In this document: one piece after another, positions 57,514 through 64,000 of the stretch
Layout: each line of letters opens with the position of its first letter
How positions within the stretch are numbered: position 1 is the first letter of the stretch
NCBI RefSeq assembly: GCF_000720135.1
Contig: NZ_JOIU01000007.1
Coordinates: forward strand, 62,001-126,000
Reading direction: 5' to 3'
DNA length: 64,000 bases
Source: Streptomyces sp. NRRL S-1022
GTDB lineage: Bacteria; Actinomycetota; Actinomycetes; Streptomycetales; Streptomycetaceae
Notes under the pieces: generated by a model
Seen by the model: the letters and a program-made list of their open reading frames with translations, nothing else
Databases searched by the model: none
What the model was told of the DNA's origin: nothing
Translations under genes and position numbers: made by a program

Positions 57514-59100
57514 TCATTCCGCGGCGGTGACCAACTCCGGTTCGGCGTCGTCGCGCTGACCGGCCGGCGGCTTGCCCGGCAGGAACAGGGCGGTCACCAG
57601 GGCACCGATCAGCGCGACGCCCGTACCGCACAGGGCGGTGAGGTGCATGGCGTGCAGGAAGGCGTCGTTGGCCGGTGCGACCAGGGCCTCGCCCCGCGGG
57701 CCGAGCTTCTCGGCGATGCCGAGGGTGGCCTCGACGGACTCGGCGGCGGTGTCGCGCAGGCCCGGCGGCAACGCGCCGAGCTTGTCCTCGATGCCGTCGC
57801 GGTAGGAGGCGGCGAGCACCGAGCCGAGGACGGCGATGCCGAGGGCGCCGCCGACCTGGCGGAAGGTGTTGCTGAGCGCGGAGGCGGAGCCGGCCTTCTC
57901 GCGGGGCAGGGCCTGCATGATGACGACGGAGGTCGGCGTCATGATGTGGGCCATGCCGGTGCCCATGAGGAAGAAGACGACCTCCAGCAGCCAGATCGGG
58001 GTGTCGGCCTCGAAGGTGGCGAAGACGGCCAGGGTCGCCGCGATCAGCAGCAGGCCGACGGTGGTGGTGGCCTTGTTGCCGAACCGGTCGACGACCAGCC
58101 GGGCGCGCGGCGCGAAGATCATCTGGGCGGCGGCCAGCGGCAGCATCAGCAGACCTGACTGCAGCGGCGAGTAGCCGCGCACGCTCTGCGTGTAGAAGAC
58201 GCTGAAGAACGTGACGCCCATCAGCGCGAAGAAGACCAGCGCGATGGCGCTCATGGCGGCCGAGAAGACCTTGTTCCGGAAGTAGGTGACGTCCAGCGAC
58301 GGGTGGTCGCTGCGCTTCTCGAAGACGATGAAACCGGCCAGCACGGCGAGCCCGGCGAGGATGGTGGCCAGCACCTTGGCGTCGGTGAAGTCGGCCAGCT
58401 CGCCGCCCTTGATGATGCCGTAGACCAGCAGCACCAGGCCGACCACGGACAGGACGACGCCGACCGGGTCGAGGCGGCCGGGGCGCGGGTCGCGGGAGTC
58501 GGGCACCAGCCAGACCATCAGGACCAGGGCGAGGATCACGATGGGCACGTTGATGAAGAAGACCGAGCCCCACCAGAAGTGGTCCAGGAGCGCGCCGCCG
58601 GTGATCGGACCGATGGCGATGGCGAGGCCGACGCCGCCCGCCCAGATGCCGATGGCCTTGGGCTGCTCCTCGCGCTCGAAGACGTTCATGAGGACGGCGA
58701 GGGTGGCGGGCATGACGAAGGCGGCGCCGAGGGCCATCAGCGCGCGGTAGGCGATCAGCTGGGCCGGCGAGCCGGACTCGGCGGCGAGCGCGGAGCCGAT
58801 GCCGAACACGGCGATGCCGCCGAGCAGCACCTTCTTGCGGCCGACCCGGTCGCCGACGAGTCCGGCGGTGAACAGCAGGCCGGCGAAGACGAGGGTGTAG
58901 GCGTTGATCGCCCACTCGATCTCGCTCTGGGTGGCGCCGAGACCGGTCGGCGCGGGGGTGGCGATGGTCTTGATGGCGACGTTCAGGATCGAGTTGTCGA
59001 GCACCACGATGAGCAGGCTCAGCATCAGTACGCCGAGGATCGCCCAGCGGCGCCGGTGCACCGCTTCCGGTATTCGGGGGGCGGGGACGGGACTTGTCAT
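57514..59100 (-). CDS. MFS multidrug exporter, DHA2 family (14 helices)
   Basis: A 528-residue transporter with 14 predicted transmembrane segments of the EmrB/QacA class. Motif D1 is [14 protein letters not shown], the A-loop is [16 protein letters not shown], and motif C is [17 protein letters not shown]. It exports drugs in exchange for protons. ATG 59100 has no strong ribosome site, so the message may be leaderless or weakly translated. The promoter region contains a 21-bp near-palindrome (59124-59144). Confidence 0.9.
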   Translation of the reverse strand: MTSPVPAPRIPEAVHRRRWAILGVLMLSLLIVVLDNSILNVAIKTIATPAPTGLGATQSEIEWAINAYTLVFAGLLFTAGLVGDRVGRKKVLLGGIAVFGIGSALAAESGSPAQLIAYRALMALGAAFVMPATLAVLMNVFEREEQPKAIGIWAGGVGLAIAIGPITGGALLDHFWWGSVFFINVPIVILALVLMVWLVPDSRDPRPGRLDPVGVVLSVVGLVLLVYGIIKGGELADFTDAKVLATILAGLAVLAGFIVFEKRSDHPSLDVTYFRNKVFSAAMSAIALVFFALMGVTFFSVFYTQSVRGYSPLQSGLLMLPLAAAQMIFAPRARLVVDRFGNKATTTVGLLLIAATLAVFATFEADTPIWLLEVVFFLMGTGMAHIMTPTSVVIMQALPREKAGSASALSNTFRQVGGALGIAVLGSVLAASYRDGIEDKLGALPPGLRDTAAESVEATLGIAEKLGPRGEALVAPANDAFLHAMHLTALCGTGVALIGALVTALFLPGKPPAGQRDDAEPELVTAAE

Positions 59101-59123
59101 GTGTCCGAGGTTACGATCATTTC

Positions 59124-59144
59124 GATACGGAACGGTCTCGTATC
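59124..59144. promoter_or_regulatory. Probable TetR operator of the DHA2 exporter
   Basis: GATACG-N9-CGTATC, with two further pairs inside (AC/GT near the centre), lies 24 bases upstream of the exporter start, in the divergent region with panB. Confidence 0.6.
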
Positions 59145-59279
59145 TTATTTCTTTACCAAGGCCTTACACGGCTCGCCTCACAGGGGGTACCCCTGGCCCC
59201 GAATGGCACGAGGTGCCACCATGGAGTCGATCCGGGGACGCCGTCAGGGTGCCTCGAGATGACTGAAGGAGCCGTTGCC

Positions 59280-60146
59280 ATGACGCAGCTTTCGGCTGCC
59301 CAGAACAAGCCTTCCGACGGCAGCAAGGCGCTGTACGGGGGGAAGGGCACCCGCCGCATCACCGTCCGCGACATCGCCCTCGCCAAGGAGCGGGGCGAGA
59401 AGTGGCCCATGCTCACCGCCTACGACGCGATGACCGCGTCCGTCTTCGACGAGGCCGGGATCCCGGTGATGCTGGTCGGCGACTCGGCGGGGAACTGCCA
59501 CCTCGGGTACGAGACCACCGTGCCCGTCACCCTCGACGAGATGACCATGCTGTCGGCCGCCGTCGTACGCGGCACGCAGCGCGCCCTGATCGTCGGCGAC
59601 CTGCCCTTCGGCTCCTACCAGGAGGGTCCGGTGCAGGCGCTGCGCTCGGCGACCCGGCTGGTCAAGGAGGCCGGGGTCGGCGCGGTCAAGCTGGAGGGCG
59701 GCGAGCGCTCGCACGAGCAGATCCGGCTGCTGGTGGAGTCCGGCATCCCGGTCATGGCCCACATCGGGCTGACCCCGCAGTCCGTCAACGCGATGGGCTA
59801 CCGCGTGCAGGGGCGCGGCGAGGAGGCCGCGCAGCAGCTGCTGCGCGACGCCAAGGCCGTGCAGGACGCGGGAGCGTTCGCGGTGGTGCTGGAGCTGGTT
59901 CCGGCGGAGCTGGCGGCCGAGGTGACGCGGGTGCTGCACATCCCGACCGTCGGCATCGGGGCGGGCCCGGAGACGGACGCGCAGGTGCTGGTGTGGACCG
60001 ACATGCTGGGCCTGACCTCCGGCCGGGTGCCGAAGTTCGTCAAGAAGTACGCCGACCTGCGTGAGGTCATGGGCAACGCGGCGAAGGCGTTCGCGGAGGA
60101 CGTCGTCGGCGGGACCTTCCCGCTGGAGGAGCACTCCGTCCACTGA
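59280..60146 (+). CDS. panB: 3-methyl-2-oxobutanoate hydroxymethyltransferase
   Basis: A 288-residue ketopantoate hydroxymethyltransferase, the first committed step of pantothenate/CoA synthesis, using 5,10-methylene-THF. The TIM barrel shows [72 protein letters not shown], the catalytic Glu in [13 protein letters not shown] and [25 protein letters not shown] 59280 has AAGGAG 8 bases upstream. The N-terminal 20 residues are an extension common in actinomycetes. Monocistronic with a terminator. Confidence 0.95.
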   Translation: MTQLSAAQNKPSDGSKALYGGKGTRRITVRDIALAKERGEKWPMLTAYDAMTASVFDEAGIPVMLVGDSAGNCHLGYETTVPVTLDEMTMLSAAVVRGTQRALIVGDLPFGSYQEGPVQALRSATRLVKEAGVGAVKLEGGERSHEQIRLLVESGIPVMAHIGLTPQSVNAMGYRVQGRGEEAAQQLLRDAKAVQDAGAFAVVLELVPAELAAEVTRVLHIPTVGIGAGPETDAQVLVWTDMLGLTSGRVPKFVKKYADLREVMGNAAKAFAEDVVGGTFPLEEHSVH

Positions 60147-60166
60147 GCCACTGCGGCACCACAGAG

Positions 60167-60198
60167 CAGCCCGCCGATCGTCCCCCGTCGGCGGGCTG
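60167..60198 (+). terminator. panB terminator
   Basis: CAGCCCGCCGA (60167-60177) pairs with TCGGCGGGCTG (60188-60198), 11 bp with a 10-base loop. Confidence 0.8.
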
Positions 60199-60245
60199 CT
60201 GCTGTTCTGCCCGCCCGAACCGGTGTCGGTGGTCCGTCGGCCGGG

Positions 60246-60287
60246 TGTCGGCCGGTGTAGGCCGGCTGTAGGCCGTTTGTCGGTGGG
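60246..60287 (+). promoter_or_regulatory. Helically phased 10-bp repeats upstream of the second ABC operon
   Basis: TGTCGGCCGG, TGTAGGCCGG, TGTAGGCCGT and TGTCGGTGGG start at 60246, 60256, 60267 and 60278, that is at 10-11 bp spacing. They lie 20-61 bases before the ATPase start and could be a multimeric activator or repressor site. Confidence 0.5.
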
Positions 60288-60306
60288 GGCTGGCACTGTC
60301 ATCGGC

Positions 60307-61332
60307 ATGACACGCATCGACGACAACCCCGCCGGCGGCCGCTCCGCCGTGACCGTACGGGGACTGGTCAAGCACTACGGCGAGACCAAGGCACTGGACG
60401 GCGTCGACCTGGACGTGCGCGAGGGCACCGTGATGGGTGTGCTCGGGCCGAACGGCGCCGGCAAGACCACCCTCGTCCGCATCCTGTCCACCCTGATCAC
60501 CCCCGACGCCGGACAGGCCACCGTGGCCGGCTACGACGTCATCCGCCAGCCCCGCCAGCTGCGCCGGGTCATCGGCCTCACCGGCCAGTACGCGTCCGTG
60601 GACGAGAAGCTCCCGGGCTGGGAGAACCTGTACCTGATCGGCCGCCTGCTGGACCTGTCCCGCAAGGACGCCCGCGCCCGCGCCGGCGAACTGCTGGAGC
60701 GGTTCTCGCTGACGGAGGCGGCCAGGCGGCCCGCGGGCACGTACTCCGGCGGCATGCGGCGGCGACTGGACCTGGCCGCCTCCATGATCGGCCGCCCGGC
60801 CGTGCTGTACCTGGACGAGCCCACCACCGGTCTCGACCCCCGCACCCGCAACGAGGTGTGGGACGAGGTCAAGGCGATGGTCGGCGACGGCGTCACCGTG
60901 CTGCTCACCACCCAGTACATGGAGGAGGCCGAGCAGCTCGCCTCCGAGCTGACCGTGGTGGACCGGGGCAAGGTCATCGCGAACGGCGGCATCGAGGAGC
61001 TGAAGGCCCGCGTCGGCGGCCGTACCCTGCGCGTGCGGCCGGTCGACCCGCTGGAGGTGCGCCCGCTCGCAGCGATGCTGGACGACCTCGGCATCACCGG
61101 GCTCGCGGCCACCACCGTGGACAGCGAGACCGGCACCCTGCTGGTGCCGATCCTGAGCGACGAGCAGCTGACCGCCGTGGTCGGCGCGGTCACCGCGCGC
61201 GGCATCACGATCTCCTCCATCACCACCGAACTTCCCAGCCTGGACGAGGTGTTCCTGTCCCTCACCGGCCACCGTGCCAGTGCCCCGCAGGACGCCGTGC
61301 CCGCCGACACCCGCGAAGAGGTCGCCGTATGA
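60307..61332 (+). CDS. ABC exporter ATPase, DrrA family
   Basis: A 341-residue ATPase with Walker A GPNGAGKTT (near residue 48), signature YSGGMRRRLDLAA, Walker B AVLYLDEPTTGLDP and the H-loop Gln (LTTQYMEEAEQL) typical of DrrA. The C-terminal extension contains TTELPSLDEVFLSLTGH. It powers the permease encoded in the next, overlapping gene (4 bp). The two exporter operons in this window are paralogous, but this one lacks a DUF4097 gene. The substrate is unknown. Confidence 0.9.
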   Translation: MTRIDDNPAGGRSAVTVRGLVKHYGETKALDGVDLDVREGTVMGVLGPNGAGKTTLVRILSTLITPDAGQATVAGYDVIRQPRQLRRVIGLTGQYASVDEKLPGWENLYLIGRLLDLSRKDARARAGELLERFSLTEAARRPAGTYSGGMRRRLDLAASMIGRPAVLYLDEPTTGLDPRTRNEVWDEVKAMVGDGVTVLLTTQYMEEAEQLASELTVVDRGKVIANGGIEELKARVGGRTLRVRPVDPLEVRPLAAMLDDLGITGLAATTVDSETGTLLVPILSDEQLTAVVGAVTARGITISSITTELPSLDEVFLSLTGHRASAPQDAVPADTREEVAV

Positions 61333-62204
61333 GTGCCCACCCGTCACCCACCGCCACCCTGGACGAGGCGCTCCGCGCCGCCCCTTCGAACACTCTCTCC
61401 CCCGCCGCCGCGACGAAGACCGACACGCCGATCCCGTTGCGGGCGCACCTGCGGCACACCGGCGCGCTGATCCGCCGCAACCTGCTGTGGATCCGGCAGG
61501 ACCCGGAGTCGATGTTCGACGCGATCCTGTTCCCGGTCGTCTTCACCCTGCTGTTCGTGTACGTCTTCGGCGGCTCCATCGGCAAGTCGCTGGGCGGCGG
61601 GCAGGACCAGTACGTGCAGTACGTGGTGCCCGGACTCATGGCCATGATGGGCATGAACATGGCCCAGGGCGTGGGCACCGGTTTCAACCAGGACTTCAAC
61701 TCCGGTGTCATGGACCGCTTCCGGTCCCTGCCGATCGGGCGCGGCTCCGTCCTCTTCGCGAAGATCGCGGTGGAGCTGATGCGGATGCTGTTCGCGACCG
61801 TGGTCCTGCTGGTGGTGGCCCTCCTCGTGGGCTACGACATCAACAGCTGGACCGGTCTGCTGGCCTCCGTGGGTCTGTCCGCGGTGTTCGGCTCGGCGCT
61901 GATGTGGGTGTTCCTGACCCTCGGCGTGGTGATGAAGAACGCGCAGTCGGTGCAGGCGATGGGCTTCCTGGTGCTGATGCCGCTGCAGTTCGGTTCGTCG
62001 ATCTTCGCGCCGACCGCGTCGATGCCGGGCTGGCTGCAGTCGTTCACCGACTACAACCCGTTGTCCGCGCTGGCCGACACCGCGCGCGGTCTGATGGAGG
62101 GCGGTCCGGTCGCGCACGACCTGTGGGTGACGCTGATCTGGTCGGTGGGTCTGACCGCGGTCATGGCGCCGGTGGCGATCCACAAGTTCCGTACGAAGAG
62201 CTGA
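61329..62204 (+). CDS. ABC exporter permease, DrrB family
   Basis: A 291-residue ABC-2 permease with six transmembrane segments. A 45-residue Ala/Thr/Pro-rich N-terminus precedes LRHTGALIRRNLLWIRQDPE and the first helix ILFPVVFTLLFVYVFGGS. The coupling segment is NSGVMDRFRSLPIGRGSVLF, and the terminal segment ends in IHKFRTKS. ATG 61329 overlaps the ATPase stop. It converges on the SARP-type gene with a 4-bp gap. Confidence 0.9.
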   Translation: MSAHPSPTATLDEALRAAPSNTLSPAAATKTDTPIPLRAHLRHTGALIRRNLLWIRQDPESMFDAILFPVVFTLLFVYVFGGSIGKSLGGGQDQYVQYVVPGLMAMMGMNMAQGVGTGFNQDFNSGVMDRFRSLPIGRGSVLFAKIAVELMRMLFATVVLLVVALLVGYDINSWTGLLASVGLSAVFGSALMWVFLTLGVVMKNAQSVQAMGFLVLMPLQFGSSIFAPTASMPGWLQSFTDYNPLSALADTARGLMEGGPVAHDLWVTLIWSVGLTAVMAPVAIHKFRTKS

Positions 62205-62208
62205 CCTC

Positions 62209-64000
62209 TCAGGACGCTCCGAAGAGGGCGGTGGCCTCCACGAGGGAGAGGCCGCCGCCCTCGGCGTACGCGGCCTCGTACGACCGGGCGTCGAGCCGCT
62301 CGCGGATCCGCGCCTCGGTCAGGTCGCGGGCCCGCCGCTCCACACCGGAGGGCACGTGGCCGGCCGGCAGCAGCGCTTCGGCGGCGCCCAGGCAGCGGGC
62401 GGCGTCGGCGGCGCGGCCGTCGGCGGGGGCGAGGGCCATCGCGGCGACGGCGAGGACCACGGAGTGCAGGTGCGGGGTGATGGCCCGGCTCAGCGGGTCG
62501 GCGGCGAGGCGCAGCGCCGCGCGGGCCCGGCCGAGGGCCTCCTCGGTGCGCTCCTCCACCGCGTCCAGCCAGGCCTCCTGGCAGAGGATGACGGCGTCGA
62601 AGACGACGAAGCGCGCGATGCGGACCTCGTCGCGCAGCAGCCGCAGGTGGTCGCGGGCCTCCGCGGTGCGGCCGGTCAGGCCGAGCCAGCCGGCCAGGAA
62701 GAGCCGGGCGGCGGGCATGGCCTCGTTGTGGGTGCTTTCCTTGCTGGCGATGACGTCCCGCAGCATCCGCTCCCCGCGTTCGCTCTCGCCCGCCTCCAGC
62801 AGGCTGCCGCCGAGCCGGGCGCGGAGCACGGCCACCTGGGCGCGGGCGCCGAGGCGCTCGGCGTGCTCGATGGCGGCCCGGTAGTCGGCGGCGGCCTCGT
62901 GGTGGTCGCCCTTGCGTTCCCGGGCCTCGCCGCGGGCGGACAGGGCCTCGGTGGTGCCCCAGGCGTCACCGAGGCGGCGGTAGATCTCCAGGGCCTCGTC
63001 GGCGTCGCGGGTGGCGTCTCCGGCCCAGTCGGCGCGGTTGGCGAGGAGGTTGGCGCGCAGCTGGAGGGCGCCGGCCAGCTCCCACTCGTAGCCGGGGGTG
63101 TCCCGGCAGGTCTGCACACAGGCGTCGGCGATGGTGCGCAGCCGGGTGGCGCCGCCGGTCAGCAGCTCGGCGAAGAACCACAGGATGCCCGGGGGCCGGC
63201 AGATCTGCGGCAGGCCGGGCTCGTAGGTCCGGGCGACCGCGCGGAGCTTCGCCTGCGCCTCGGGGGTCTGCCAGACGTCGAGCTCGGTGTCCATGCAGGC
63301 CAGATGGGCCAGGTGGACCCCGCGCCGGGCCTCCGCGAGCACCTCCCCGGCGTACGGCGGCGGGGTGTCGGTGCAGCGCCGCCACACCGGTTCGGCGGGA
63401 CGGACCGGTTCGCCGAACGGGTCGGGACCGAGCGCCATGACCTCCCGGCACCAGGTGCGGGTCTCGATGCGCTGGTCGCGCATCTGCCAGAACCACAGCA
63501 GGGACAGGATCAGGCAGAGCGCCTCCTGTTCGTCGCGTTCGGCGACGGCGTGCCGGAAGGCGGTGCGCAGGTTCTCGTACTCCAGCTGGAACCGGTCGAT
63601 GGCGGCGAGCTGCTCGGGACCGCGCAGCAACGGGTCGGTGGCGCGGGCCAGTTCTCGGTAGTAGATCAGGTGCGCGCGCTCGGCCTCCGGTCGGCCGCCG
63701 GTCTCGGCGAGGCGTTCGGCGGCGTACTCGGCGACGGTCTCCAGCAGCCGGTAGCGCATGCCTCCGTCGGCGGCGGGCGCGGCCACCACCAGGGACTTGT
63801 CGACCAGGGAGCCGAGGGCGTCCAGCGCGCCCGGCCCGCACACGGCCTCGGCGGCGGCCAGGTCGCAGCCGCCGGCGAACACCGACAGCCGGGCGAGGAC
63901 GTCCCGTTCCCCCGCGTCCAGCAGGTCCCAGGACCAGTCGACGACGGCCCTGAGGGTCTGCTGGCGAGGCAGTACGGTGCGGCTGCCCGAGGTGAGCAGC
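62209..64000 (-). CDS. AfsR/SARP-type ATPase regulator, 5' truncated
   Basis: 597 residues are visible and the frame continues past the window end. The part seen begins LLTSGSRTVLPRQQTLRAVV then DWSWDLLDAGERDVL and LSVFAGGCDLAAAEAVCG, which is the winged-helix tail of an NB-ARC/STAND ATPase in AfsR-like and large LuxR/SARP regulators. A long helical-repeat (TPR-like) region follows, with segments such as ATRDADEALEIYRRLGDAWG and YRAAIEHAERLGARAQVAV. The DNA-binding and P-loop domains must lie upstream, so whether it is SARP- or LuxR-type cannot be settled here. Confidence 0.8.
   Translation of the reverse strand, partial: LLTSGSRTVLPRQQTLRAVVDWSWDLLDAGERDVLARLSVFAGGCDLAAAEAVCGPGALDALGSLVDKSLVVAAPAADGGMRYRLLETVAEYAAERLAETGGRPEAERAHLIYYRELARATDPLLRGPEQLAAIDRFQLEYENLRTAFRHAVAERDEQEALCLILSLLWFWQMRDQRIETRTWCREVMALGPDPFGEPVRPAEPVWRRCTDTPPPYAGEVLAEARRGVHLAHLACMDTELDVWQTPEAQAKLRAVARTYEPGLPQICRPPGILWFFAELLTGGATRLRTIADACVQTCRDTPGYEWELAGALQLRANLLANRADWAGDATRDADEALEIYRRLGDAWGTTEALSARGEARERKGDHHEAAADYRAAIEHAERLGARAQVAVLRARLGGSLLEAGESERGERMLRDVIASKESTHNEAMPAARLFLAGWLGLTGRTAEARDHLRLLRDEVRIARFVVFDAVILCQEAWLDAVEERTEEALGRARAALRLAADPLSRAITPHLHSVVLAVAAMALAPADGRAADAARCLGAAEALLPAGHVPSGVERRARDLTEARIRERLDARSYEAAYAEGGGLSLVEATALFGAS

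Noticed and set aside
1..64000. tRNA, rRNA, riboswitch or integrative-element attachment sites.
   Set aside because: Reading both strands showed no tRNA-like cloverleaf with TTCGA-type loop, no rRNA core sequence, no integrase gene and no recognisable riboswitch core. A covariance-model scan would be needed to exclude them firmly.

Overview
The window is chromosomal DNA from a high-GC actinomycete, almost certainly a Streptomyces. The evidence is the strongly G/C-biased third codon position, GGAGG-type ribosome binding sites, many GTG starts, densely packed genes with 4-bp stop/start overlaps, and a conserved core set: glnII, the mal/agl maltodextrin cluster, glnE, a GlnA2-type glutamine synthetase and panB. 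I see no rRNA, tRNA, CRISPR array, prophage or intact insertion sequence. The gene at each edge is cut by the window.

Layout. 1-6.4 kb: end of a PspAB-like gene, small hypotheticals, an ArsC-like reductase, a secreted Gln-rich protein, a hydrolase/MarR divergent pair sharing a palindromic operator, then glnII behind a GlnR-like box. 6.5-15.2 kb: a 40-codon ORF and a winged-helix protein, an epimerase-like protein, a NarL-type two-component system, a secreted DUF1996 protein, a lipoprotein, a TPR-like protein and a membrane-anchored protein with a sigma-factor-like N-terminus. 15.2-18 kb: a three-gene operon (di-iron-like protein, FAD/2Fe-2S reductase, TetR). 18.3-32 kb: a starch/maltodextrin cluster (bifunctional amylase-pullulanase, alpha-amylase, aglA, malG, malF, malE, malR). 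Palindromes built on CTTGC/GCAAG stand in front of the pullulanase, amylase and malE genes and near malR.

32-46.5 kb: a PAP2-family membrane protein, glnE with about 100-bp tandem repeats upstream, a DUF72 gene, a phosphoesterase/MFS/beta-propeller trio, a large PLP decarboxylase of the Orn/Lys/Arg family, a GlnA2-type gamma-glutamylpolyamine synthetase and a flavohaemoprotein. 46.6-51.5 kb: NsrR, a DUF3105/DUF305 pair, a secreted sedolisin and a MarR regulator carrying an IS30-type HTH. 51.7-64 kb: two DrrAB-like ABC exporter operons (the first led by DUF4097), two MFS exporters, an exo/endonuclease/phosphatase protein, a TetR, panB and a truncated AfsR/SARP-type regulator.

How the genes fit together. 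Secreted amylase and amylase-pullulanase would release maltodextrins, MalEFG would import them, AglA would hydrolyse them, and MalR would repress the set. No MalK-type ATPase is present, so the importer must borrow one encoded elsewhere. Three nitrogen genes (glnII, glnE, glnA2) lie within 40 kb, the last next to a probable diamine-forming decarboxylase. NsrR and Hmp form a nitric-oxide sensing and detoxification pair. The best candidates for less-described biology are the di-iron/reductase/TetR operon, the membrane-anchored sigma-like protein, the 40-codon ORF, the repeats upstream of glnE, and the palindromic elements inside aglA and upstream of malE.
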